Shown: positions 49,701 to 59,912 of the stretch, piece by piece
Layout: each line of letters opens with the position of its first letter
Numbering within the stretch: position 1 is the stretch's first letter
NCBI GenBank assembly: GCA_020310875.1
Contig: CM035406.1
Location: 222,906,794 to 222,970,793, forward strand
DNA: 64,000 nucleotides
Direction of reading: 5' to 3'
Origin: Ceratopteris richardii
Taxonomy: Eukaryota; Streptophyta; Polypodiopsida; Polypodiales; Pteridaceae
The notes under the pieces: generated by a model
What the model was told of the DNA's origin: nothing
The model's database searches: none
Seen by the model: only the letters and a program-made list of their open reading frames with translations
Made by a program: the position numbers and the translations under genes

Positions 49701-50343
49701 TTAAAAAGTAAATTTTTCCGGAAAAATAAAATGTAGTGCCGATTATCGCACACGTACGACCATAAAAAACTCCAAGTAACCTGAGGTGAAAGTGAATACG
49801 TGTGGTGGTGATTGCTAGTGAGCATCGAAAAGCATTCACGTGTTAACAGTTAGAGATTCCGAGGCATCGACAGAGACGGAGAGGCAGCATGAGAGCTGAG
49901 ATCGAGATGATTGATGTCGGCTTGTACGAGTGCAAGTCTGGGACGGAAAAGCTCTCACATTTCTGCTGTGAGGCTGTGCGCTCTCGTCATGCCTGCGGAG
50001 CCTTCCTCAAATCTCTCATAGCTCCGTGCACTCGAAATTTTGATTGTATGTTCAGCCCTCACCAAATCCCTCTCCGTTTGCCAGACTTTCCTTTCCAGTT
50101 CTCCTGTCCGTCCTTTTATCTTTTTCCGCGCCCTTGCGTCTCGTCATCGGACCCACAGTTCCATAGCTCTTGCTCAGGTAAATTCTATTTCTTTTGTTTC
50201 TCTCTTGTCCCCTCCGTATATATTGGTCAAATTCTAATTTAGCTTTCTCTCTTGTGGCATTTGCAGCAGGTTATGAGCACATGCTTTAATCCTCACATCG
50301 AGAGCGTCTGCTGAAATCTGAACGGGCCTTATACGGAATTATC
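49700..50343 (+). promoter_or_regulatory. Promoter and 5' leader region of the SWEET gene
   Basis: A palindromic G-box core CACGTG lies at 49837-49842, with CACACGTACG at about 49,748-49,757. GC content rises at about 49,870. A possible leader intron has donor CTCAG/GTAAATTC (about 50,176) and acceptor TTTGCAGCAG (about 50,270), leaving a short leader before the ATG at 50344. The 117-codon open frame at 49889-50242 reads across that putative donor, resembles no family I know, and is probably leader. The transcription start is not identified. Confidence 0.4.
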
Positions 50344-51140
50344 ATGACTGCTTTGTCCCTCGTCATTGGTATTGCAGGTGAATTTAGCTGCACTTTGAAA
50401 GCAATTTGTAACGTTCTATTTTGAGAAATTATCACGGAAAGAGGCGAAGGATCTCATTAGCCACGAAAGTGGAGAAATAAGAGGAAGCGTGGCGACGGCT
50501 TCCTTGCAAAACAATCTGCTAAACCTTCGTTTCTTCTCTCTCTAATTTTTATTTTTCATGTGGACAGGAAACATAACGGGAATTCTTCTATATGCATCGC
50601 CTGCGTGAGTCTCTCTCTCTCTCCATGAATCATGATACATCTGCATAGAATATGCTTGTACGACAAATGCCCAGATTCTTTTGTGCTCGAGCATCTATTC
50701 GCGTGTCCAAGAAGGATATGAAGAACACATGCAATATAGTATTCAAGCAACTTTAACGCTAATTTTTGTACTAGCTGTGTCTGTCGGTCCGTCTTTTTGA
50801 GAACTACCAAGCCTTTGTCGCATATTTTTTATACTACAGGCCGATTTTTCTGAGAATAATCCGGCGAAAGTCGACAGAATCGTTCTCTGGCGTCATCTAT
50901 GCAGTTTCAGCGCTAAGCACTTTGCAATGGACATATTTCGCCTTGCTAAGAGGCAAGAAGGCGAGGCCTCTCGCATCGCTCACTGCAATTGGCTTCTCAT
51001 TGCAGGTGGCCTTCAATTGTATCTATTTGAGGTTCGCGTCCCGTTCCCAAAGAGTGAGTGTTCTATTCTCTTTCATCAAGCTGTTAGTCATCTTATTGCT
51101 CATCATATTCCTTCCATTCACGTAGCACTCCAGACCCTTT

Positions 51141-51232
<92 letters not shown>

Positions 51233-52848
51233 GAACTTGCATAATGTTAATACTCAAATCCCTTCAACGACGTGCTTGTTCATCAATTCCTTGCATCATT
51301 CAAAGTGTGTGCGTGTGCATGTGTGTTTTCCTGCTATGATGAGTGTTTTCCTGCATAGAAAATTATGACATACGAGGTGTCAATGACGTCTCTGACGTAC
51401 AGAGTCAGCGTCCTATTTGCGGCCATTCCTCATTCCTTTGTTGAATGAATATAAAGCTTCGTTATCCCCAGTGTCGCATGCGATATGATGCGAATACAAA
51501 TTCGTTGCGGCACTGTTTGATATGCTTTTAATAACCCCATATAAAATGCATTATAACACCATGTGTGAGATATATAGTTTCATTGATCGTGCATCAAATA
51601 AACGCATTTTTATAGAAAGAATGCTTGTTATGGAAGAACTTTGAGGGTTCTCGTTTATAAGAGAAGCTTAATGCCTGTTACTGATACGCGTACACAAGGA
51701 GAGCTATTAATTTGCGACGCATACCAGAGATATCAGATTTTATCACTCATAGTAGTAACGACATTGGAATGGTTGTACCTCTTGCTCTTGATGTGAACTG
51801 GTTATCTGAGGTTGCAGATAACTTGTGCACCATTAGAATTATATCCATTAGGATTCTATCCACCGTTTGGATTCACTCTTAAGAATTCACATTTTGATCG
51901 AGGGGTAACGCAAAGGGCTGCGATGCTTCTTTTAATGCATGGATGTTGGTGTGAGCAGAGATTGCAGATTTTGTTACTGTTTGTAGCAGCAACGTTTTTT
52001 ATATTTATGGCGACATTGACCAGCCTGTTGCTCAATGGTACAAAGCGAGCTGTGGCTGTGGGGATTATTTGTGACAGTATTTCCGTCTGCTATAGTGCCT
52101 CTCCACTGGTCATTATGGTACACAAGATCCTCCCTTCATTGCGATGACTTTGATGTTCGATTGATATGTTTCAGACTTGAGCCTTGATAATCAGGCTTGT
52201 AATATATGTTATGTTTTATGGCAACAGAGACGTGTAATCAAATTCAAGAGCACCGAGTTCTTGCCATTTTATCTACCACTTTTCTTCTTCTTGAGTGGAA
52301 TTCTGTGGACGATATTCGCCCTTCTCACCCATGATTTATTTATAGCGGTAAGCAGGCGGACGAGCTCCACTATTGGATGTTGATCTTTTGCTATCTTGCT
52401 CAAGTGTCTTCTAATTGTGCAGATTCCGAATTGCGTCAACATGTTGCTTGGAGGATTGCAACTCATAATACATTTATACTTCAATTTCCGTAGGCTGATT
52501 TCTGCATCACAGACCACCCATTTAGTTAGGATCATTGTTGTGAATGGTAAAACCGTCCTAAGTGATGGATACCCACAAACAGAAACGATATCTTCATCTG
52601 CGAATGCAGTCGATCAAGAGATTGGTACTGTGAATGGCCAAACCGCGCTAGGTGATGGATGCCCACAAAAAGATGCACCATCTTCAGCTCTGAATGTAGT
52701 CGATCAGTCAAGTGAGGAATATATGACTGTGAATGCAGTGAATGGAAAGAGCGATGTGCCTGTGCATGCAGTACATCAAAAGAATGGTGTGACAGTACTA
52801 GAGCACCAGCAAAAGCAGCCGAAGGACGATGTTTGTCCACCTTCCTGA
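50344..52848 (+). CDS. SWEET: SWEET (MtN3/saliva) sugar transporter, six exons
   Basis: Exons 50344-50377, 50568-50604, 50840-51053, 51959-52117, 52228-52347 and 52423-52848 join to 990 nt, 329 residues, all with GT-AG introns and no stop. Exon 2 is 37 nt and exon 5 is 120 nt, as is usual in plant SWEET genes. SWEETs are seven-helix facilitators moving sugars across plasma membrane or tonoplast, built from two MtN3 triple-helix repeats. Visible hallmarks: YASP (Pro23), RKSTESFSG, QWTYF (Trp54), YSASPL (Pro144), FKSTEFLPFY (Pro161), LWTIF (Trp175) and AIPN (Asn191). Unusual features are Ile43 where repeat 1 normally has Pro, Thr72 where repeat 1 normally has the substrate-site Asn, and a long C-terminal tail of about 130 residues with an internal repeat. 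I chose this ATG because it gives the normal short N-terminus. Which sugar it carries cannot be told. Confidence 0.87.
51141..51230. repeat. (TA)n microsatellite in SWEET intron 3
   Basis: About 90 bp of perfect TA inside the 905-bp intron between exons 3 and 4. Confidence 0.95.
52543..52710 (+). repeat. Imperfect coding repeat in the SWEET C-terminal tail
   Basis: Two units of about 28-30 codons share VNGKTVLSDGYPQ / VNGQTALGDGCPQ and end AVDQ / VVDQ. A partial third VNG unit follows. The tail is polar and probably cytosolic and disordered. Confidence 0.75.
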
Positions 52849-53798
52849 TTGGTGGTTCTTTCGATTTGACAGTACGAACATAAAAATTCTGTGAGATATT
52901 AACCGAGCTAACGTGCCTGTAAGTCCATCGCTACCTCATAGTATACACATCGCACACAACTCCACCTTTTCAGGCCATAGATAAGTACCCTCATTCTTTC
53001 CATATGTTTAATGATGACTTGTAGGTTGCAGTAATTTAGAAGTAAGTATCGTGAGAGCTCCTTCGATGGTTAAAATGGAGATTATAGCTATTCTGTACAA
53101 TGTTAGTTGATATTCTTTATTAATTAATGGCAATTTAAAATAGAATTAAGTATCGGGAGAGCTCCTTCGATGGTTAAAATGGAGATTATAGCTATTCTGT
53201 ACTACGTTAGTTGATATTCTTTATTAATTAATGGCAATCCCTTTATCTTTTATTTTAAAAAGTAAACGTATCTTACTTTTCACAAAGTATTTTTACAGCC
53301 TTAATTATCTATTATAATAACAAGGAAAATTATCAAACCAGCGGAATTTGAAGATTTATAAATAAACCTCTAGGCGACTAGTCTCATTTCTTAATGAAAA
53401 AGTGAGTTGTTACATTGGTAAGGGAAACGATAATTATCCGTACATAAATACACCCAGTTTGCTTTCTAAGGTTATCTACTAGCTATATGCGAGAGTCAAA
53501 ACATTCAAATTTACGGTTATAAAAGAGTAAAGACAAGCAAGATATTGCACAAAAATCTTAAGTAACAAGCTTTATGACCATGCAAAGCCTAGCGTAATGA
53601 ACTCAAACCCTAATTATGACCATTTAAAACCTCATGTGAAATCAGCTAGTTGCATTATTCATTATTCGACAATTCGTTTATTTGTGAATAATTACGGAAT
53701 TTCATGGTAACCTTTCATTATTCGACCGAATTATTCGGTGCGGTGCCACATCATCTTATTCGGAGATGAGCGAATATGTGTTGCATGGTAATTGACAA
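52849..53798. other. Downstream of SWEET: 3' region and AT-rich spacer
   Basis: It probably contains the 3' UTR; AATAAA-like words are weak and I cannot place the polyadenylation site. From 53,640 the sequence is dense in TTATTCG and TTCGAC words leading into the foldback region. Confidence 0.4.
53043..53240. repeat. Tandem duplication, 104-bp period
   Basis: TAAGTATCG(T/G)GAGAGCTCC starts at 53043 and again at 53147; the two copies are nearly identical to TTAATTAATGGCAAT. Confidence 0.9.
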
Positions 53799-53890
53799 TT
53801 TTTGATCGGACGCACTTCCGATCAAAAAAGTTTTTGATCGAAAATTTTATTGGTCGAAAAGTCTTCGATCGAATTAAGTTTCGATCAAAA
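53799..53890. repeat. Foldback cluster of GATCGAA inverted repeats
   Basis: TTTTTGATCGGA (53799-53810) and its exact reverse complement (53817-53828) flank a 6-base loop. TTTTGATCGAAA (53832-53843) pairs exactly with TTTCGATCAAAA (53879-53890). Additional copies of TCGATC lie between. It may be the end of a MITE-like element, but no TSD is seen. Confidence 0.75.
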
Positions 53891-54069
53891 CAAATTCGGT
53901 CCAATAATTTTTTATAAAAGAACACAAGTAGACTCATTTTTCATAAGAGTTACTTTGTTTTTTACAAACTTACAGTGTCGTAGATAGAACAAAGTATAAA
54001 ATCTTGATATAAATATTTACTTTGGTACTTCAATCATAAAGAAAAATATATCTGTTTGCGAATTAAAAA

Positions 54070-54400
54070 CTATTGTTATTGTTTGACTCAACATTGATTC
54101 TTACTTCACAATAGTATATGTATATGTGTGTATGATTGTGAATAAACATGTTTTGTGATTGTTTGAATCAATATTGATTTTTACTTCACAATAGTATATG
54201 TATGTGTATTTGAGTGTATAATTGTGAATGAAATCTATTGTGATTGTTTGATTCAACATTCATTCTTACTTCATAATAGTATATGTATGTGTTTGTATGA
54301 TTGTGAATAAAAATGTATTGTGATTTTTTGAATGAATATTTATTCTTACTTCACAATACTATTTGTATGTGTATGTGTATGTGCGTGTATGCTATATGAT
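54070..54400. repeat. Degenerate tandem array, about four 80-85-bp units
   Basis: The words TTGTTTGA(A/T)TCAA and TTACTTCACAATAGTATATG recur with TTACTTCA at about 54101, 54181, 54266 and 54346. Confidence 0.82.
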
Positions 54401-54401
54401 T

Positions 54402-54845
54402 GTGAGTGAAAATATAATATGATTGTTTATGTGCATGTATATGTGTGTGTATGATTGTGAATTAAAAACTATTTGTTGGAAAAGCTTTCATGTTTTTTAT
54501 AAAATTCAATGGTTCAAAAGGTATTAATAAGTGAAGATCAAAGGCATCCAGGGTTGTATATCAGGTAAGAGAAGGTTCTTCTTGTATCGATTCAATATAA
54601 ATAAATAGATCCATAGATCTTCTTTAGAAAGTTGTATTGTATTGATACAACAAGAGCCTTCTCCTAGCTGAGATGTTGGCCCTTGACATCAAGACAATAG
54701 CATCGAGAGGGATGATGAAGTTTTGATAGAAATCGACTTATGCACTTGATCCTTGGATACTTACAATAAAAAAGATAGAAACAGGTGAAAAAAGATTTTA
54801 CTTTTTATGATATAGTTTAGTATTTTTTCAAGCTTATAATAATGA
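54402..54845. repeat. Segmental duplication, copy 1, with hairpin
   Basis: It is related to 55126-55640: shared TTAATAAGTGAAGATCAA, ATCCATAGATCTTCTTTAG, TTTTGATAGAAATCGACTTA and GATTTTACTTTTTATGATA blocks in the same order. It contains an imperfect inverted repeat with arms 54568-54597 and 54635-54664. There is no coding signal. Confidence 0.8.
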
Positions 54846-55125
54846 ATTTGCATATGCATGTGTGTATGTATGGGTGTTCATATGCATGTGTGCATGTATG
54901 CATGTACATATGCATGTGTGCATGTATGCATGTGAGTATGTATGCATATGTGGGTGTATGTATGCATGTGAGTGTGTGTATGTGTGGCTGTGTGTATGTA
55001 TATGTACAAGTATCTATATGTATATATGTATGTGTGCACGAAAGTACATGTATGCATGTGTGTATGTATGTGTGCATTAAAGTATGTGTTTGCAAGTGTG
55101 TATGTGTATGTGCATGTATGTTATA
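54846..55125. repeat. Alternating purine-pyrimidine tract (TGTATGCA-type)
   Basis: About 280 bp of nearly continuous GTAT/GTGC/CATG steps. Such alternating sequence favours Z-DNA. The Met/Cys/Val/Tyr open frames on the plus strand and the His/Thr frames on the minus strand are composition artefacts. Confidence 0.85.
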
Positions 55126-55640
55126 GAATTGTAAGTGAAAAATCAAATATGATTGTGTATGTGCATGTGTGTGTGTATGATTGTGAATTAAAAACTATTG
55201 TAATTATCGAAAAAGGTTTTATGTTCTTTTTTATAATTCAAGCATTGAGAAGGTATTAATAAGTGAAGATCAATGGCATCCTGGACAATGTAGTCCAATG
55301 TATATCAGCTAACAGAAGGTTTGTGTTGTATTAATACAATACAGCTTCACATATCCATAGATCTTCTTTAGGAAGTTGTATTGTATTGATACAACATGAA
55401 CCTTCTCTTAGCTTAGATATTGGCATCATGACAATCACATCAAGAGGGACTTGTTGGGAGGAAAGAAATACGCTTATTGAAATAATAGCATTAGGAGGGA
55501 CTTGTTATGGCCAAGTTTTGATAGAAATCGACTTATGCACTCGAACTTTCGATACCTACGACAAAAGACATGTAAACATGTAATAAAAGATTTTACTTTT
55601 TATGATATAGTTTAATATTTTTTCAAGAATATAATAATGA
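55126..55640. repeat. Segmental duplication, copy 2, with hairpin
   Basis: The second copy of the 54402-54845 segment, with extra short insertions (for example a second GAGGGACTTGTT block). The inverted-repeat arms are 55309-55342 and 55378-55411. Confidence 0.8.
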
Positions 55641-55811
55641 ATTTTTCCTTCCTTATATTTTTATAGGTTATTATTAAGATGATTGATTTTGAGCTGAGTA
55701 TGAAGATAGAAATTTCCCATTAAAAAGAGATAGTTATCAATTGTAATTGATAACTAGAATCATTTGAATCGTTAGACTTTGCTTTTTTTTTTAGGCTCAA
55801 GTTGATTTATA

Positions 55812-56190
55812 GTGTGTATGTGCTTGTATTTATGTATGTATACATACATACACACGTGTGTGTATGAATGCATGTAAGTATGTATGCACATGTGTGTGTA
55901 TGCATGTGTATGCATGTGTATGTGTGTATATGCATATGTATATATGTATGTGCATGTGTGTGTATACATGTATCTACATATGTATGCAAATGCGTGTATG
56001 TATGCAAATGCGTGTATGTATGCATATGAGTGTATGTGTGTGTGTGTCTGTGTGTGTATATGTGCACGTATCTATGTGTGTGTATGATTTTGTGTGTACA
56101 TGTGTACATGTTTGTGTGTGTGTATGTGTGCATGTTTGTGTGTATATGCATATGTGTATGACATGCACATACATACACACACATGCATAC
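55812..56190. repeat. Alternating purine-pyrimidine tract, second copy
   Basis: About 380 bp of the same GTAT/GTGC/CATG-type sequence seen at 54.85-55.12 kb, with internal 12- to 16-bp units (TGTATGCAAATGCG repeated at about 55,980-56,010). Confidence 0.85.
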
Positions 56191-56287
56191 ACGTACTTTA
56201 AAAGTTGTAAAACAAAAACATTAATTTTACCTCTGAAGAAAAGTATCTATGGTAGGATTAGAGCTCCCTAGACTCTCAAACATGTGC

Positions 56288-59200
56288 TAGTGTGTTAACA
56301 CATCACTACCTAAATATATCAATAAATGCCTCCTGGGAGTGATGAGGTGAACAAGGAGCTGGGATGCATGTATATGGAAGTGTCAATATATGTGGAATCA
56401 ATCCATAAAAGGAAGTAGTAAGCCCGAATCTTTGCGAAAAGCTTCAAACTTCTCCCTATGTAGAGCCTTTGTGAACACGTCTGGAATGTTCTCCTATGTG
56501 GGCAAATATGCCAAGCTGATCTCTCTAGCAGAGAACCTCTCCCTAACATAATGATAATGCATCTCAATGTGCTTACTATGAGCATGGAACACAGGGTTCC
56601 TCGTAACTACCAATGCTCTCTAAGTGTCAGTGAAGACGGTGATGGCACAATCGCTATGAAAGCTGCCCTATACTCAACCTCACAAATGGAAGTGGCCACA
56701 ATAGGTCGCTTCTTTCTCAACCAATATATACATGAGCTACCAATCATGAAGCAAAAGCCACTAGTGAACACATGAGTGTCATAGCAACGAGCCTAGTTAG
56801 AGTTAGACAAAGCATGTAAATCTAGCGGTAGTGATCTCCCCTTGCGATAAAACAACCCAAGTAGCCAGATACTAAAGTAGCGTAAGATGCATTTAATCGC
56901 TTGCCAATGCTTGACGCGTAGGCAATGCATAAACCTGCTCATCTGTGAGAAAAAAAAAACTTAAAATCTAGGGAAGTAATGCATAAGTAAATCAAGCATC
57001 CAACAACTTGCTCATAGAGAAGAATATCAAATGCATCTTGAGCATCATGAAGACTCAATCGTAAACCTATCTCCATAGGAGTGATAATACGTTTACAGTC
57101 TTCAAGACCAAAAATCTGCAATAATGTGTCAATGTATTTTGTTTGACACAGAGCTATTGCACTATCAACTTGCATAACCTAAATGCCCAAATAATGATGC
57201 AAATGCCTCAAATTAGACATCTCAAATGAGGCATGCAAATTATCCTTAAAATCAACAATAAGCTTCTCATACACAACATACACAACAATGATCAGAAGCA
57301 CACGCTTAACATGTAAGGTGCTCTCTGTTGGACTATTCTCAAAACCATGTGCAATGAGATAGGCATGTATCTTTTCATACCAAGCACGTGGTGCTTATTT
57401 TTGCCCATATAATGCCTTTTTCAACCTACACCTAGTTTTCATGCCCTTTCTACACAAAGTCACATGGCTGAAAAACATACACTTCTTCATGAAAGTCATC
57501 ATTCAAAAATGCAGCTTTAATGTCCAATTGATGTACGTTGGAATCATGATGAGCAGCAAAGTGCACAGATGCTATGAACAATAGTTATTCAACATGTAGG
57601 TGCAAAGGTCTTATCAAAATCAATGCCTCTTTCTTGCACATAACTCTTTGCAACAAGCCGAGCCTTATACCTATCAACTGTTGCATCAGGCTTACACTTC
57701 AGCTTCTATACCCACTTAGTGCCAATGGCCTTCTTTCCACGAGGCAACTGACATAAATACCACATACCATTTTTCATGATAACATCATATTTTGATTGCA
57801 TATCACCCATCCAATTTTCATAATTTTGTGCTTCATCAAACAAAACGGGTTCATTCTCATCATAGAGACTAGAGGCAGCAATAGCATAGCAATTTGACGC
57901 AAAAGAGACACAATGAGAGCTTGAGAGAGTATGATATGGCAGAGGTGCATCTAATTTTCTATCACACAAAGTCTCCACCAACCATTTTGGCATAGTTTTT
58001 GGTTCCTCAATATCAACTCTCTCATCAACAAGTGCATCATTTAAATTTGCATTAGAAATGGAATGATCTCCATCATCACATGAAACCTATCAAGGCTGAG
58101 AAGTCCCCTCATTAGGACCAACACTAGATTGTCCACCTGTAAAAAGAGCCAGAAAAGTATCATACATGTCTTTGGAGCTAACAGATTTCTCCTTAGTACA
58201 TGAAAGTAGTGGCTGAATAGCATCTTACACAAAAACAACATCACGGCTAACAGAAATGCATTTATTTTATTGATGATACAAACGATAGCCTAATTTACTC
58301 TCAAAACTACCCAAAAAAAAACATTTCACTACATTATCATCCAATTTCTTGCATTGTTCATGCACTAATGCATATGCCAGATAACCAAAAACATGTAGGT
58401 GAGTTATAGATAGCTTACAACCATGCCAAGCCTCATATGGAGTGATAGATTGCAATGCTTTAGTGGGACATCTGTGAAGTACATATGCTACACACATGAC
58501 AACCTCAAGCCAGAAACTGTGTCGTAAGCCCTCACTCTTGACCATACACCTTACTATCTCCATGAGTGATATGTTCTTTTGTTTAGAAACTCCATTACAT
58601 TGAGGTGTATACGACACTATACACTGATGTTTTATCCCACGTTCAACCAAAAATGCATTAAAGCCAAGAGACATATATTTCCCCCGATCAAAATGGAGGA
58701 TGCCCATTTTACATGCTGATAGATTTTCAGTCAAAACCAAAAACTATTTGAAGCACATATACACTTCGGACTTTGCTTTCAATGGATATACCCATGCATG
58801 CCTAACAAAATCATTGATCAAAGTCACAAAGTAAAGATAGTTTCCAAAAGAAGATGTCTACATAGGACCACAAACATCACTATGTACAAGCTATAATTTC
58901 TAAGTAGCTCAAACTCAACCATCTTTTGGAAAGAAGGAATGCTTTATTAAAATACAACCTTGACAAACATGTTTACTAGGTGCCTCAAGTATGGGTAGAG
59001 GACACCATTTCAGATTTCTACAAGCGTAGCAAACTAGCAAAATTGAGATGCTCAAAGCATGCGTGCCAAAGCTTTGCATCTAACATAGCCAGAGAATCAT
59101 GTACTAGACATGCCAAATCATTCATATATTTTTCATTGTTTATGAGCTTATATAGCCTACGACATAAAATTCTAGAAGCAATAATCACATCGACATTCGA

Positions 59201-59503
59201 CAAATCCTGAACTATACATCAGTCATCAATAAATTTCACAACTAAGCCAATCTTGGCTAAACCTAAAACTGATAAGAGATTCTTCTTCATCTTTGGCACA
59301 AATAAAGCATCCCACAATGTAAAAGAACTACCATTAGGAGTAGTCAGAATGATCTTACCAACTCCTATGATAGGATAAGAGGACTTGTTGGCACATGTCA
59401 CAATATTCACTATAGGAGTATGCTGGATTGAAGTGAAGAAATTGCACTGCAAGGTAATATGTTTGGTTGCCCCACTATCAAAGTACCATCTGAGTCCAAA
59501 TCT
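56288..59503 (-). mobile_element. Copia family B, copy B3 (degenerate, 5'-truncated)
   Basis: It matches B2 from a 37-bp 3' LTR remnant (56288-56324) through RNase H, RT, integrase and protease up to YFDSGATKH at about 59,470, and stops near 59,503. Gag, PBS and 5' LTR are absent; A5 begins next to it. No TSD. Confidence 0.85.
56420..59503 (-). pseudogene. Copia B3 protease-integrase-RT-RNase H pseudogene
   Basis: Readable blocks are protease (59506-59219, WYFDSGATKHIT), integrase zinc finger (about 59,203-59,018), integrase core (58740-58270, HGFN-type middle and SYTPQCNGV), linker (57993-57706), RT middle and RT/RNase H (57175-56939). A deletion near 57,270 removes the YVDD polymerase motif. 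Stops and indels are numerous. TAG at 57432-57434 and 56494-56496 and TAA at 58267 fall at the same codons as stops in B2. Confidence 0.82.
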
Positions 59504-59789
59504 CAAGATCTACTAAATCTTTTGGAAAGATTTAACTTTAATAAGGTGCGAAAACTTTAGGAGATACCTTGTACAAAGTTTTATTGAAAACTTTACACAT
59601 TTCGTCAGTCAATGAGTGGATTAAGTGTAGCAAAATTTTCTGAGTAATCAGTTTCTTCACAGTTAGTTCAAAGTTTGATAATTTGGCATTAGTCTTCCAA
59701 AATTGTTTGAGGTTTTGAGTCGTTCTTGATATAGAGGTCCTTGAACATCAAGGATAAATTGTTCTTTTGGAGATTAACACTCTCCATCA
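59504..59789 (+). repeat. 5' LTR fragment of Copia A5
   Basis: It precedes the PBS and ends CTCTCCATCA. The start is lost at the B3 boundary. Only weak similarity to the visible part of the 3' LTR (63520 on) can be seen, because that LTR leaves the window before the corresponding region. Confidence 0.6.
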
Positions 59790-59790
59790 A

Positions 59791-59801
59791 TGGTATCAGA
59801 G
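59791..59801 (+). other. Primer-binding site of Copia A5
   Basis: TGGTATCAGAG, matching the initiator tRNA-Met complement, one base after the LTR end. Confidence 0.85.
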
Positions 59802-59912
59802 TAGGAGTTATCAGAATTGAAGAAAGGAGGACCCCCACTGTTGCAGTTATACATAAATCAATCTTTGAAGATTCAAAAGGTGAAAGTTTGAAGTGAAAGC
59901 TAGAGAAGGAGG

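Noticed and set aside
49889..50242. 117-codon frame upstream of SWEET
   Set aside because: It crosses a plausible leader-intron donor, has no recognisable domain and precedes a canonical SWEET start, so it is more likely 5' leader or chance.
51812..52147. ATG-initiated 111-codon frame overlapping SWEET exon 4
   Set aside because: The part before 51959 has no SWEET similarity. Exon 4 with acceptor GAGCAG at 51958 keeps phase 0 with exon 3 and gives the expected TM4-TM5.
54842..56271. Cys/Met/Val-rich and His/Thr-rich small proteins
   Set aside because: Composition artefacts of alternating purine-pyrimidine repeats; both strands are open at once.
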